The position numbers were made by a program, and so were the translations under genes. Positions 11,220 through 21,556 of a stretch of DNA of 64,000 nt are shown here, in pieces; position 1 is the stretch's first letter, and the number at the start of each line of letters is the position of its first letter. This DNA is from Mesostigma viride (lineage: Eukaryota; Streptophyta; Mesostigmatophyceae; Mesostigmatales; Mesostigmataceae): the NCBI GenBank assembly GCA_009746045.1, contig RPFO01000225.1:577001-641000 (forward strand). The letters run 5' to 3'. The notes beneath the pieces are model-generated. The model saw nothing but the letters and a program-made list of their open reading frames with translations, searched no databases and was not told where the DNA came from.

Positions 11220-11701
11220 GTCGCGGAAAGAGTAAACCTCCTTAATTCTTTACCCGCCAGGACGGCGGCCCACTCACGCTGAGAGGCCTTGTTCACGGCA
11301 CACAGAGAGGGCCATGCAGCTGTAATCAGCCAGAATGCGAATGACCTCGCTGGGCATGTCGATCCTCGAAAGTGGCCATGATGCAGTGGACTGGGTGGGC
11401 TATAGGCTGGGCGAGTGGGAGATCATTAATTGCGAGACACCCGAACAACGCCCGCCATAGCTTTCGTAGCCGCCGCAAATAAGGGGTCCACGATAGTGCC
11501 GTGCATGGGAGCGCCGCGCCGACGAGCGCCGCGCCAGTCCCGTGGGAGACCCTCCAGGTGGCGGTATTAAAGGGGGGCCCTATTCCCGTGGGAAACGGTA
11601 CCCCCTAAGTCAGCTTGTTATTTGTGATACGCGGACATATAATCGGATTTAAATAGGACATATAATCGAATGGGGCTCATTGTGGGCTCATTGTGTGAGA
11701 A

Positions 11702-12514
11702 TCAGAATCGAGTCTTATTAAACTTTAAATAAGGAGTCCGCCGGCGGCGGCGGCGGCGGCGACACATGTGAACAGCCAGACCATCGAGGGGGTATCGAAC
11801 TTCAACGCATCGATCGATCATCCGACGCGTCGTGTAATCGTCGTCCGTGTATCTGATATAATCCTCGAACACGCCGGTATCGAATATCCGGCGCAGGACT
11901 TCGTCCAGGTTCGTGGGCACGCCATCGTTGTCCTCCGTTTCCGTGGCGACGAACGCCTCGCGCATGCCATCTATCTATGAAGTCCCTGACACGTTGGGCT
12001 GGCCAACGTGAACTCGCGATCCACGTCGGGGAGGGCTTCGAGGTACGCGTCCCTCATGCACGGAATACACGTGCTCGGAAAAGTTGATGTTGGACATCGA
12101 GACGCTCCATGATCTCCTCGAAGTAAAAGGTCAACGCCAGTTCCATGTGCACATCGGTCATCATCCGACGCGTCGTGTAATCGTCGTCCGTGTATCTGAT
12201 ATAATCCTCGAACACGCCGGTATCGAATATCCGGCGCAGGACTTCGTCCAGGTTCGTGGGCACGCCATCGTTGTCCTCCGTTTCCGTGGCGACGAACGCC
12301 TCGCGCATGCCATCTATCTATGAAGTCCCTGACACGTTGGGCTGGCCAACGTGAACTCGCGATCCACGTCGGGGAGGGCTTCGAGGTACGCGTCCCTCAT
12401 GCACGGAATACACGTGCTCGGAAAAGTTGATGTTGGACATCGAGACGCTCCATGATCTCCTCGAAGTAAAAGGTCAACGCCAGTTCCATGTGCACATCGG
12501 TCTGAAAGTGCCAA
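11702..12514 (-). pseudogene. Unknown ORF family, unit B, internally duplicated
   Basis: A diverged copy of unit A. Minus-strand frames contain NLDEVLRRIFDTGVFEDYIR and YTDDDYTTRRM twice (11702-11965 and 12054-12308) because about 345 bp are tandemly duplicated (11819-12163 and 12164 to about 12502). The duplicate is nearly identical, so the event is recent relative to the A-B divergence. An in-frame stop separates the DREFTL part from the MREAFVATE part, so the unit is broken. A GGC/CGG run near 11741-11760 gives an artificial poly-R. Function unknown. Confidence 0.45.
11819..12502 (+). repeat. Tandem duplication, 345-bp unit, two copies
   Basis: CATCCGACGCGTCGTGTAAT starts both copies (11819 and 12164). 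Sequence identity is maintained through GTGCACATCGGTC; the second copy ends near 12502, where the sequence switches to TGAAAGTGCC. Confidence 0.85.
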
Positions 12515-12821
12515 AAAACAGCATTATAACTCCTGTACGATGCAAATATAGTCGAAACATGCTAGATCTTGGTAGGTAGCATGTTCAGGACACCAGTAGA
12601 AGGATTGCAACTTTCCGGACTTACCGGACCTCAGCTGACCCATTTTTGGCATGTCTATTTTTAGCACTTTTCCAGATTTTAACATAAATAAATACCTTCT
12701 AATATGCAAATAAAGAGTTCTTGACCTGGCTGTTTGCAAGTAAGCTGATGCTCATGACTTATGACTGAACACAAGATCTGATGGTCATCCAACCGCATTT
12801 GGTGACAAAATGCCACCAAAT

Positions 12822-13330
12822 GCTAGCAAAAATGTGCGTTTTTCGTATTTTTCATCGCATTTCATTGCGGTTTCCATACAAGATGTGCTCAGTCGAGGCT
12901 GGAAACTTGCAGGCATCTTGAACATCATTATTCTAGACATCCCACAAAAATGCAGGTCCATCACAGGGTATTTGATGTCAGTTTGCTCACAAATGTTACC
13001 AACAATGCACGTTTTTCGTATTTTTCATCACATATTCAAAGTCAGTTTCCATACGAGATGTGCTCAGTTGAGGCTGGAAACTTGCATGCATCTTAAGCGA
13101 ACATTATTTTAGACATTCCACAAAAATTCAGGCCCATCATAGGGTATTTGATGTCAGTTTGCTCACAAATGTTACAAAAAATGCACGTTTTTCGCATTTT
13201 TCATCACATTATATTGCAGTTTCCATACGTACAAGACGTGCTCAGTTGAGGCTGGAGACTTGCATGCATCTTTGCCATCATTATTTAAGACATTCCACAA
13301 AAATTCAGGCCCATCATGTTCTATTCACAA
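12822..13330 (+). repeat. About 175-bp tandem repeat, three units
   Basis: Three diverged units share ATG(C/T)(A/G)CGTTTTTCG(T/C)ATTTTTCAT, TTTCCATAC..AAGATGTGCTCAG and GGCTGGA(A/G)ACTTGCA(T/G)GCATCTT. The CGTTTTTCG marks lie near 12836, 13010 and 13186. No gene is associated. Confidence 0.75.
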
Positions 13331-14519
13331 CACCGCGAACCCGCCAAATTTTGACATAAATTATTGTCCGGATTTCGTCCGAGATCTAGATTTTTCCCGC
13401 GCCGCGAGAGACGAAAACGACGAAAACACCCATGGCGGTCGAGCATCAGCTAGCGTTCTGAAACCTGCGTCATTTCAGCCGCCTGAGGTGTCAAAACGAA
13501 GCTTACATCACGATTAATCCATGGAATAAGTTTGGAATGATATGCGCTGTGATTGCGACGAGGGCATTGAGCGGGACAAATATTTTTTTTGCAGCGCACA
13601 ATTTTTTTCGCGAAATCCAGATTTCTCGGTGGTACGTGTCTCACGGTCCTGGATACGGGAGGAAACGAAAAACCCGGCACGATAGCTCAGCTTGTTCGTT
13701 ATAATATTCCCGAAGAGGTTAGTGTTTTCGTTTTTTGAGTTTCGCTTTTAATTTTCCGGCATTTGCGTGAATAAACTGGGGGGTGCGAAATCCGTCTGTT
13801 TCTTGCGTCATGCAATGCATATCTTTATCGTCAGATAATTACCTCTTTAGGCTATGCCCGACCTTCCTATACTGCCAGCCTGCGGCAATAAGCCAGCAGG
13901 ACATATGGCGTGCACGAGATTCCGCGCAAAGGTCCCTAATGGTCTCCCGGCTGTGCAATAAGTGCGGTAAAAACTGCGAAAATTGCTTATAATGCCTGTA
14001 GAAAGCTCTTTGCGACAGTGTTTTCCAAGCGAGTTTATCGTTCTTTTGACGCCCGATACAAAAGGCAAAGGGGGGCATCGTTTTTAATTAGTCGGCATGC
14101 GGTTTCGAGGTGTGATGGGCCGGGCAGAGGACCTCGCCACGACACGCTGGGTTCAAGCTTCGCATCTCCCGGCAGCCATAAAGAAGCGCAGATTAAGCGA
14201 GGTGAGCGAGCTAGAGGGCCCAGGATCGCTGCTAACGCAAGGCAGCTTCTCAAAGGGTAGAGAGCTGGATTAATAAGACGTTCTCAAGTGCATTTTGCAG
14301 TGGTTATTGCCACCTTGTCCAGATATTTGCCCTCGTCTTTCTGATTTAAAGACTGTTTTAAAGAGGGATAGGATAACGTTTCCAACGTTGTTGCTCATTC
14401 ATTAAAGTAAAGAAAGAGCCTTTTCAGTTGCTGACAACGAGATGGAAGCTGCCTCATGCAAACTACCCATGCAATGCAAGTGATGCAACGTGAGGCCATG
14501 CATGGCTAACGTTGACTTC
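13331..14519. other. Gene-free spacer
   Basis: No supported gene. GGGTTCAAGCTTCG near 14150 superficially resembles a tRNA T-arm, but no cloverleaf forms around it. Open frames are short and overlapping. Confidence 0.35.
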
Positions 14520-15760
14520 ATGCGTGAGTTGGGCAGGTGGCTGGCTAGGTGTGTGGCTGGCTAGGTGAACGGGGCGTGTATGGAGGGACCTGATGGTGCG
14601 GGCGTGCGAGGGCAAATGGGCGGGCACATGCCTGGCTGGTTTGGGTGTTGGGTGGTTAGGTGGTTTGGTGATCGGGTTGTTGAGTGGTTAGGTGGTTAGG
14701 TAGTTGTGTAGCTGGTTGATTGGTTGGTTGGTTGTTCAGTTGCCCTGGAAGTCTTGGGTGGGAGGCTTAGGCTGTAGATGCTTCAAGGGATTCCTAGACA
14801 TGGGTGGGTTCAATGGCAGGTGGCTGGCTGAAAGGTGGATGCCTTGGTAAATGGCTGGCCGAGTAGCTGGGAGCACAGGCAGGTGGAGAGGGTGGGTGGA
14901 TGGGTGGCTGGTCATGATGGGTAGACGAGTGTTAGGGTGATCGGTTGTAGGCAGATGGCCAGGTGTCTGCGTGATGATAGGCTTTGGAGACTCCTAAGTG
15001 GGTGGGTAGTTAGATGTGTGAGTGAAACAATTGCATGGGTTTGAGGATGGTGGGTTAGTGGTTGGGTGGTTAGGGATGCGTGTGGGTGGGTGGGTTGGTG
15101 GATGGGCCATTGGTGGTTGGTGGCTGGTGGATGTGTAGATGACTAGGTGTGGGTCGGTGGGCGAAGGGACGGGTAGATGGGCGGGTGGGCGCACAGATAT
15201 GGATGCGTGGGTGGGTTTATGGTTGGGACCGACTCACCTGATATCGCTGGTGAAGGGCTGTGCAGGTTGGGGGTGAGGTGGGGGTGGCTGGCTGAGAAAG
15301 TGCATGTGTGGGTGGGTCAGTGGGTATAAGGGTGGGGGGGCACTGAGTGGTTGAGTGGGTGGGTGGGTGGGTGGGTCAAGGGTGGGTGGCCGGATGGTGC
15401 ATATGGGGCATGCTGGCTGGGTGTTTAGGTGGTTGGGTGGTTGGGTGGTTGGCTCATTGGATGGGTGAGTGCTTCCTTATTACCTATTATAGGTGTGTGG
15501 GTTGCAAGCGCAGGTGCCTTGCTGGGTGGGTGAATGTCCAAGTGGGTTGGTTAAGCTGGTTGGGTGCCTAGGTGCATGCGTGGTTATATAATAAGGTGGG
15601 TTAGCACGTGCACGGCTGGCTGGCTGGCTTTGGTCACTAGGTGGGTGGACGTGTGGGTGGCTGGGTGCACGGGCGCGCAAGAGTGTAAGCAGTTCATTGG
15701 GTGGGTGACCAGGTGGCTGCATGGGTGGGTTACTGCATGGGTGGCTCGGTGCCCACAAAG
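14520..15760 (+). repeat. TGGG/TTGG-rich low-complexity region
   Basis: About 1.2 kb dominated by GGTGGGTG, GGTTGGTT and GGCTGGCT words without a fixed period, resembling the TGGG tract at 56020-56450 but far more degenerate. All reading frames are tryptophan/glycine or proline/histidine rich by consequence. Confidence 0.8.
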
Positions 15761-17084
15761 CACAAGAGATGGAGACATGGGATATGCCAATACCATATCA
15801 CGTGAGCATACGTGGATGCCAGGTGACATGTGCCAGCGGCTGGGTGTCACTTCACCTTGATGTTCGCTCGGCATGTTCTTGACATGTATTACACGTATAT
15901 ATCACGCATGGTGCGTGTTGGTAGCAACCAAATGGCTGTGTTCTAGTGACGTGGCATGTATTGTCCACCTTTCCTTCCCATTTTGCAATGTGCCAAGTAG
16001 TTTAAAGGTATGGTGTTATGGGGTATATATGGACGTGCACTGCGCATCACAGCAATGTGGCATACTGGCAATGTCTACCTTACATTATACATTCTGCTAG
16101 CTATGGTCACCACTCAGGCATTCACATGCCCCAAGGTTTTGCACGCTGTTTGTACTAGTCATTCTTGAGTTGCCTGCAAAGAATTAACATGATGTGCCCT
16201 AGCTTGGGGAGTGTCTTGGTGGTTAGTGTTGTTAAAATTGTGATAAAAAAGAGCCAAAATGGTGACAAATGCAGGCAAATGTCACCATTTTGGGCTCCGT
16301 ATGATCTGAATTTTTGCACATGAATTGTGGGGACCCTGTGTCAGGTGTTGGCATGATGACAATAGGTTTGGGTGTCATTCTGACATTATTTGGATTTAAT
16401 ATTAATTAAAAATTGCCATTTACGACAAATGCTAGCACTATTTTGCTAGCATTTGTCACTAAATAGGGCTCCGAATGCCCTAGAACTTTGTACAAGGTCA
16501 GAACAACTCGTATTCGTCACCCTTGCAAAGTTACAGCATAATCTGATATCAATTATTGTTGCTATGCAAGTGCAAGTGGTTTAGGTGGCCAGTTTTGGCC
16601 TTGGATCTGGAGTTAACTTAAGCAGGGAATACCACGTAAACTTAACATTTTGACTCAACTACTCCACCACTAGCCAGACACATCCTGGGGAGTCGTGGGA
16701 TCCAATCCTAGGTCAATCCAACCATAAACTTGCCATGGGCCAGAATTTATGTAAAAAAAAGGCCATTTCAAGGTGTTGTGATTTGGTAGAGTTATCAATG
16801 CCATGCCGGCCAGTTTCCATTACAAATGCTTACCTTACCCATGGACGCGAAACTGCAATTGTGGAATACGGTCAACTCCAAATTAGATGACCCATTCAAA
16901 CATGGAAACCATTCACAAGTGATATAACACAAGCTCCAGGAGACATACACAAAAGTTCATTGATATAAACACTGGCTGGACACAGCTGGCAATATATACG
17001 CACACGTGGCCATATGGATGCTCACGCAATCTCCATTATACGGAGGGCCGCTTGCTGAAAATAATATTGGCAGCTGTCGAATGG
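15761..17084. other. Gene-free AT-richer spacer with two hairpins
   Basis: No gene recognised. Two inverted repeats stand out. At 16251-16297, GAGCCAAAATGGTGACA pairs with TGTCACCATTTTGGGCTC. At 16424-16457, GACAAATGCTAGCA pairs perfectly with TGCTAGCATTTGTC. Both are followed by GGGCTCCG or lie beside it. Confidence 0.5.
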
Positions 17085-18833
17085 GCTATATACCGGCTTC
17101 CCCCCTGCGCTCTGCCGGAGCTGCAGGTAGGTCGGCCATAGCTCGCGTCGCCGCTATTGCTGGGCCAGGGTCAAGCCGTCGTACGTCCAGCGTGAAGCGA
17201 GTCACCCGACGGTCTCCCCGAGAGCTTCTTGCGGCACAAAAGGACAGCTTGTCCGCCATGTATTTAAAGGTGAGGAGCACGCCAGCACGGGTGCCGGGCC
17301 AGCCTTACCCCGTGCGCGGGGGAGGCGGACAGCCGACATCCGCAGCTCACCAGTGAGTTGCATGGGGACAAGAATGTCGCGCTTAAATGCTGTGAGAAGA
17401 GTCGTCGAGGTCTCACCTCAGTATACCGGCTGGTCGAAGTGCTTGACGATGACATGTTGTGGCTGCGCTGGGTCAATGTCGGCCTCCTCGCGAAGGTCAA
17501 GTGCTTGTTGCTTGAGCTGTGCCGCGATGGTGGAGGTGGTGGAGGTGGTGGAGGTGGTGTGATCATGCTTATAATAAGCAAGTCGATCCGCCCAGGTGGA
17601 GGGAGCATCGCTGGCCAGGCCAGCAGATGCCGGCTGGGCAGCAATGTCCTTCACCGCCTGGGCGGTGAGGCCTGCGGTGTCCGGCATGCAAGCTCTCAAG
17701 GGCAGTGGCGGCGCCTGGCGTGGAGGCGCTGGTCGAGGTCGAGGAGCTGGGCCTTGATCAATGTCGGCAGTGGATCGAGGCGGAAATGGCAGTGGAGGTG
17801 GAGGCGACGGTGGTGGAAAGGTGAGGAAGCTCAGCAGCCAGTGTGCCTCCCATTGCTGCCGGCATCGGCAGCGAGGGGGGTCACGTAGTAACGTGCTGCT
17901 GGAAGGCTTCCGTACTTAAGTCGATCGATGGAACGGCCGGAGTGTGGCCGAGGGCGGAGATGGATGGAGCCCAGATCTCGCCGTCAGAGCGCATGAGCCC
18001 GGGCGGATTAAGGGAGTTGAGAATGGTGTGCTGGAGTTGGGGGCGGGTGCACCCGAGTGAGAGCGTCGCTGTTAAACCACCATGCATTTGCGGCGTCCGG
18101 GGTGATGATACGATTGATGTCGTGGAGATGGATCGAGGCACAGGTCGTAAAGCGAGGCGTAGTCCCCATAGAAGAGGCAATGCAGGGCAGTTGCCGGGGA
18201 CATGTTGGTCCAGTCGTGATCGTCGAGGCTTGAAAGGTTGCATGGGGCCGAAAGCGCGGTTCATGTGGGGCGCGAAAACCCTCCTGTTTTGTCGGCTGGG
18301 CGGCTGCGCGTTTAGGATCAGGCGATGCTGATGGCGAGGCATTTTAAGCCCGGGAGGGTTCGGGGCGACCACCAGTGCGCGACTAGTGTCGAACCGCTGC
18401 CTGCCGGACCTGAGGGCGGCATTTTTTTCCGTCGACATTTTTCACATGAAATTTCGCACGATTTCAGCAAATTTTGCACAATTTCGCACGATTTTAGCAA
18501 ATTTCGTACGATTTCAGCAAACTTCGCACAATTTTGCACGATTTCGCACGACGAATCACTCTGCAGAGTGACGCTCGTCGAAAAAGTCCGAAAAACGACA
18601 AAAAGTGTCACACTTTTCGGAACATTCGAAGTGGGCCCGCCCTGCAGACGTATTTTCATGGCTTAGCTCAGCCGCCAGCTAGGCTGCGTTCAGTTGCACG
18701 TCGAGGAGCGTTTGCTCGTCATATATATTGCTGCGTAATAGCTTCGGAAAATTATATCAGCGTGTGCGTCTTAGAAAGACGAAGCGATTGTGATATTCAC
18801 AGCCGGATTTGGTGCCCACGAAACGTGAAAGTC
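17085..18833 (-). mobile_element. LINE-like element, ORF1 region, copy A (decayed)
   Basis: The minus strand matches the element at 42038-43430 from its 5' end (GGCACCAAAT(C/T)CGGC, TTCGTCTTTCTAAGA, AAAATACGTCTGCAG) through an ORF1-like coding region. Recognisable words are GEIWAPS, STEAFQQHVT, TAGLTAQAVKDIAAQPA and, near the end, LLTFKYMADKLSF, which corresponds to LLTFKNPADKISF in copy C. The final part is frameshifted and the copy stops near 17085. A block of about 210 bp at 18425-18635 is absent from copy B. The last coding part resembles the C-terminal, RNA-binding-type domain of L1-like ORF1 proteins described in algae and plants (family knowledge; not searched). Confidence 0.65.
18425..18635 (+). 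repeat. Nested insertion with about 22-bp ATTTCGCACG repeats
   Basis: Tandem words TTTCGCACGATTTCAGCAAA and TTTTGCACAATTTCGCACG fill 18441-18552. Beyond them TCCGAAAA...TTTTCGGA forms an inverted repeat around AGTGTCACACT. Copy B of the host LINE-like element lacks this block, so it was inserted into, or grew inside, copy A. Confidence 0.65.
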
Positions 18834-20105
18834 GTCGAGGCAAGCCGCAGCAAATAGTAATGGTTATAAACTAGATGCTACAATCGACTGAATATATGAC
18901 AAGATAACGTAGTCTATGTACTAAATCTGCTGTCGGTGGCCTAGCAATCATGCTCAAGCGTATTATTATGTGCAAATGAATAGGCGATGTTTCCAGAAAA
19001 TGCCTCATCCAGTATTGTACAAGTGCTCAATTGTATAATACATAGCAATAGCGTAACATCATGGAAATTTCTGCAAACTAGCTAGCTAGAACTTGATCGA
19101 TGCTAGTAGGGCTCCGCACTTCTAGAATACATGTGCCCGCCTTCGAACTTAGATCTTCATTCAAGCGGTTAACTTCACTTTCCTGAGCCACTTGGCTTTC
19201 TAGAACCCCCAAATTAATTCCATATCGATCCTCTACATGTCTATAAAAGCATGTCTTCACAATCTGCCGATCGACGTGGTTTCTAGGCAAGCTGGCACAG
19301 GTTGGCTCTTGTTTTGTGGGTGCATTCGAATTCTGCGGTAAAATTGCGGCCGCTGTGCGCACGTGCATGGCGAATTATGTATATAGGTAGTTGATTCTGC
19401 ACACGTGATAAATCCTGCAGATGATTCTGCAGCGCTTCCGCACTCCTATCGCGCATCTACGTGGCCTCAAGGATGCATATATGCGTCTTCCGGCCCCTCT
19501 CTCCCTGCGGCCAGTTCCTGCTACCCGAAGAAGGTCCGGCTATCTACATTTTTTTTTCAAGCTTTCTGTTATCCGCAATTTTCTTCCAAGTGAAAATCGT
19601 CTAGGCAAGGCATGCCTATGCGGTATTTTCCATCTCCGCTGATAAATTATCTTCCACACACACGGTGTGTAAGAGTAGAGGTCCCCTCTAGAAGCATTAG
19701 AGGTCTAGTACAAAGGCAGTCTATTTTAGGACTTTTTTGAGCGGTGAAACTGCAGTAATGGATAAGCTGTGAAAACCTCCCCCCATGCAGGGGTGACAGG
19801 AAATTGTAACTCTCTATATGGGTGTTCGTACAAGGAAACTTGTGTCTAAACGATGTACACGCGAATTAATCTTCAAAAGCTAGCACTCAGTGTTGCAAGC
19901 TGAAATGTATTAATTGAGAAAGTTACCTTTAAAAATACTTCTCAGGGCAATCAAGCGAACAACCCAAGAGAAAAGGAACTACGACCTTGCTGGAATATGT
20001 GTGTCCAATAACTGCAGCATTCCTATTGACTTGTGTGGGTGTATCGGGCCTTCACAGTACGGAATGTGACCCCACCCTGGAAGATGGATTTGCCCAGTAT
20101 ATGCC
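18834..20105. other. Spacer without a supported gene
   Basis: A minus-strand frame at 19078-19368 (words CFYRHVEDRYGINLGVLESQ) and a plus-strand frame at 19421-19642 (HLRGLKDAYMRLPAP) look slightly more protein-like than their surroundings, but I recognise no family and see no splice or repeat support. Confidence 0.3.
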
Positions 20106-20815
20106 CCCGGCGGACAGTATAAGACCCCGGCGGACAAGATTTCTTTTCTCCGACGCCGCAAGCGGCTCGAGAAGACTCTCTTCACCCTTGACGACGACTT
20201 GACCCTGGCGCAGCAACAACGGCGACGGGAGCTATGGCCCACCTACCTCCAGCTCCGGAAGACCAAGGCGGGGCAGCCGGTGTACTGGAAGGGGGCGGCC
20301 ATCTACGTCGGCCACAAGCCCTGGCAGGCGACCCCCGCGGCCCCAACGACTCCAGACGCCCCAGCTTAGGGGAATACAGCAGTAGTAGTGTAGAATAGAT
20401 AGACCGTGGCCATGTACATGTACGCCTCCTAGAGGCACTATCCTAGCTAAGCCACACGCTTTATTTAATCATGTACATGTGTGCCTATGATGTGCCACAC
20501 TCCAGATGATGCCTAGCTTTATTTAGCTATGTTGTGCCCATGCAGGGAGTAACTCTCTGCTGAGACGCCATGCCCTAGCCTTTTTGTATAGCTCTGCTGA
20601 TCTTCCCCCCCATGACAGGCTCCCCCTTCGCTGGGCATAGCTTGAAGATCATGGGGATGCAAGTGCCCTGGTGCACCTAGAGCAAGGGTCCTTTACATCC
20701 CCACCCTTGCAGGAAGTAGCTTAGGATGTATGATAGGCCATATGCCCCCTCTCAAGGGCTATGTGCTACATATACTCCCAACGGAGTTATGTTACAATTC
20801 AATTCAATTCAATGC
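20106..20815 (+). mobile_element. LINE-like element, 5'-truncated copy D with 3' tail
   Basis: From about 20128 the sequence matches 44853-45110 nearly base for base (frame KISFLRRRKRLEKTLFTL in the related copy; LWPTYLQLRKTKAGQPVYWK here), then the same 3' UTR. It ends in ACTCCCAACGGAGTTATGTT and an (AATTC)n-type tail at 20790-20812. A short tandem echo, CCCCGGCGGACA, lies at the 5' junction. The 5' truncation is typical of LINE insertion. Confidence 0.7.
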
Positions 20816-21556
20816 TGCCAGAGGTCCTGCGTTAGTACTCTAGTATTCTGCTGAACCGCTGACATGCTGACACGAGTGTGATGCACGCCTTTGTGCGCAT
20901 CTCAGAACCATGGGTGGCATGGATATGGTGAGGCCCCTTGCCACGCTGGCCAGCAGGCTGAGCGAGCGGTAGACCTGGAATGCTCCTGGCAATAGCGGTT
21001 GGGTGAGGCCGCAATGAAGTCACCGCCTCCTGCGAGTTTACATAGACGCATGCACCAATTATATAAACATGCCGAACGAAATGAGCGCAGTACTGAAAAC
21101 CAGAACGTGGAGTATCGGAAGGCGTGATTGACATTCGACTGGAATCGAGCCGCAAGGAAGCAGACAAAAAGGCTGGCACCCATGCATCGGCGTATCTATG
21201 GCTTGCGATGCGGCAGGTGCTAGCATTACAAGCACGTGACTGCGTCACATGGCCTATGGCCATGCTGTTCATATCCTTGGGCCGCACCATTTGACATTCG
21301 CATACACGCAGACATGTGTGCGGTGTGCGTTTGAGTGTGTGTATGTGTGAGTGTGTGCGTGTGTGTCCGTGCGTGCGTGCGTGTGTGCATGCATGCGAGC
21401 GTGCGTGTGTGCGTGCGTGCATGCATGTGTGTGTGTGTGTGTGTGCGTGTGTGCGTATGCATATGCATGTGTGCGTGCATGTGCGCGTGCATGTGCGCGT
21501 GCACGTGCGTGTGTGACTGCATGTGCCCGTGACAGGTGGCGCGTGTGGCAGCATAC
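20816..21556. other. Region after the last placed CSN7 exon, with CA/TG-rich repeat
   Basis: Probably the last intron and 3' end of CSN7 on the minus strand. The last few codons of that gene could not be placed. 21331-21532 is a TGTGCGTG-type dinucleotide-rich tract that gives artificial THTH/CVCV reading frames. Confidence 0.5.

Noticed and set aside
14140..14170. tRNA gene or tRNA-derived element (GGGTTCAAGC)
   Set aside because: No cloverleaf can be formed and the word does not fit the B-box fully.
14520..15760. Telomeric or subtelomeric repeat
   Set aside because: The words are GGTGGGTG/GGTTGGTT without the TTTAGGG or TTAGGG unit and without a constant period.
17006..17356. 116-codon plus-strand frame as a gene
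   Set aside because: It is the opposite strand of the LINE-like ORF1 copy A, whose minus-strand words (LLTFKYMADKLSF) match the related copies.
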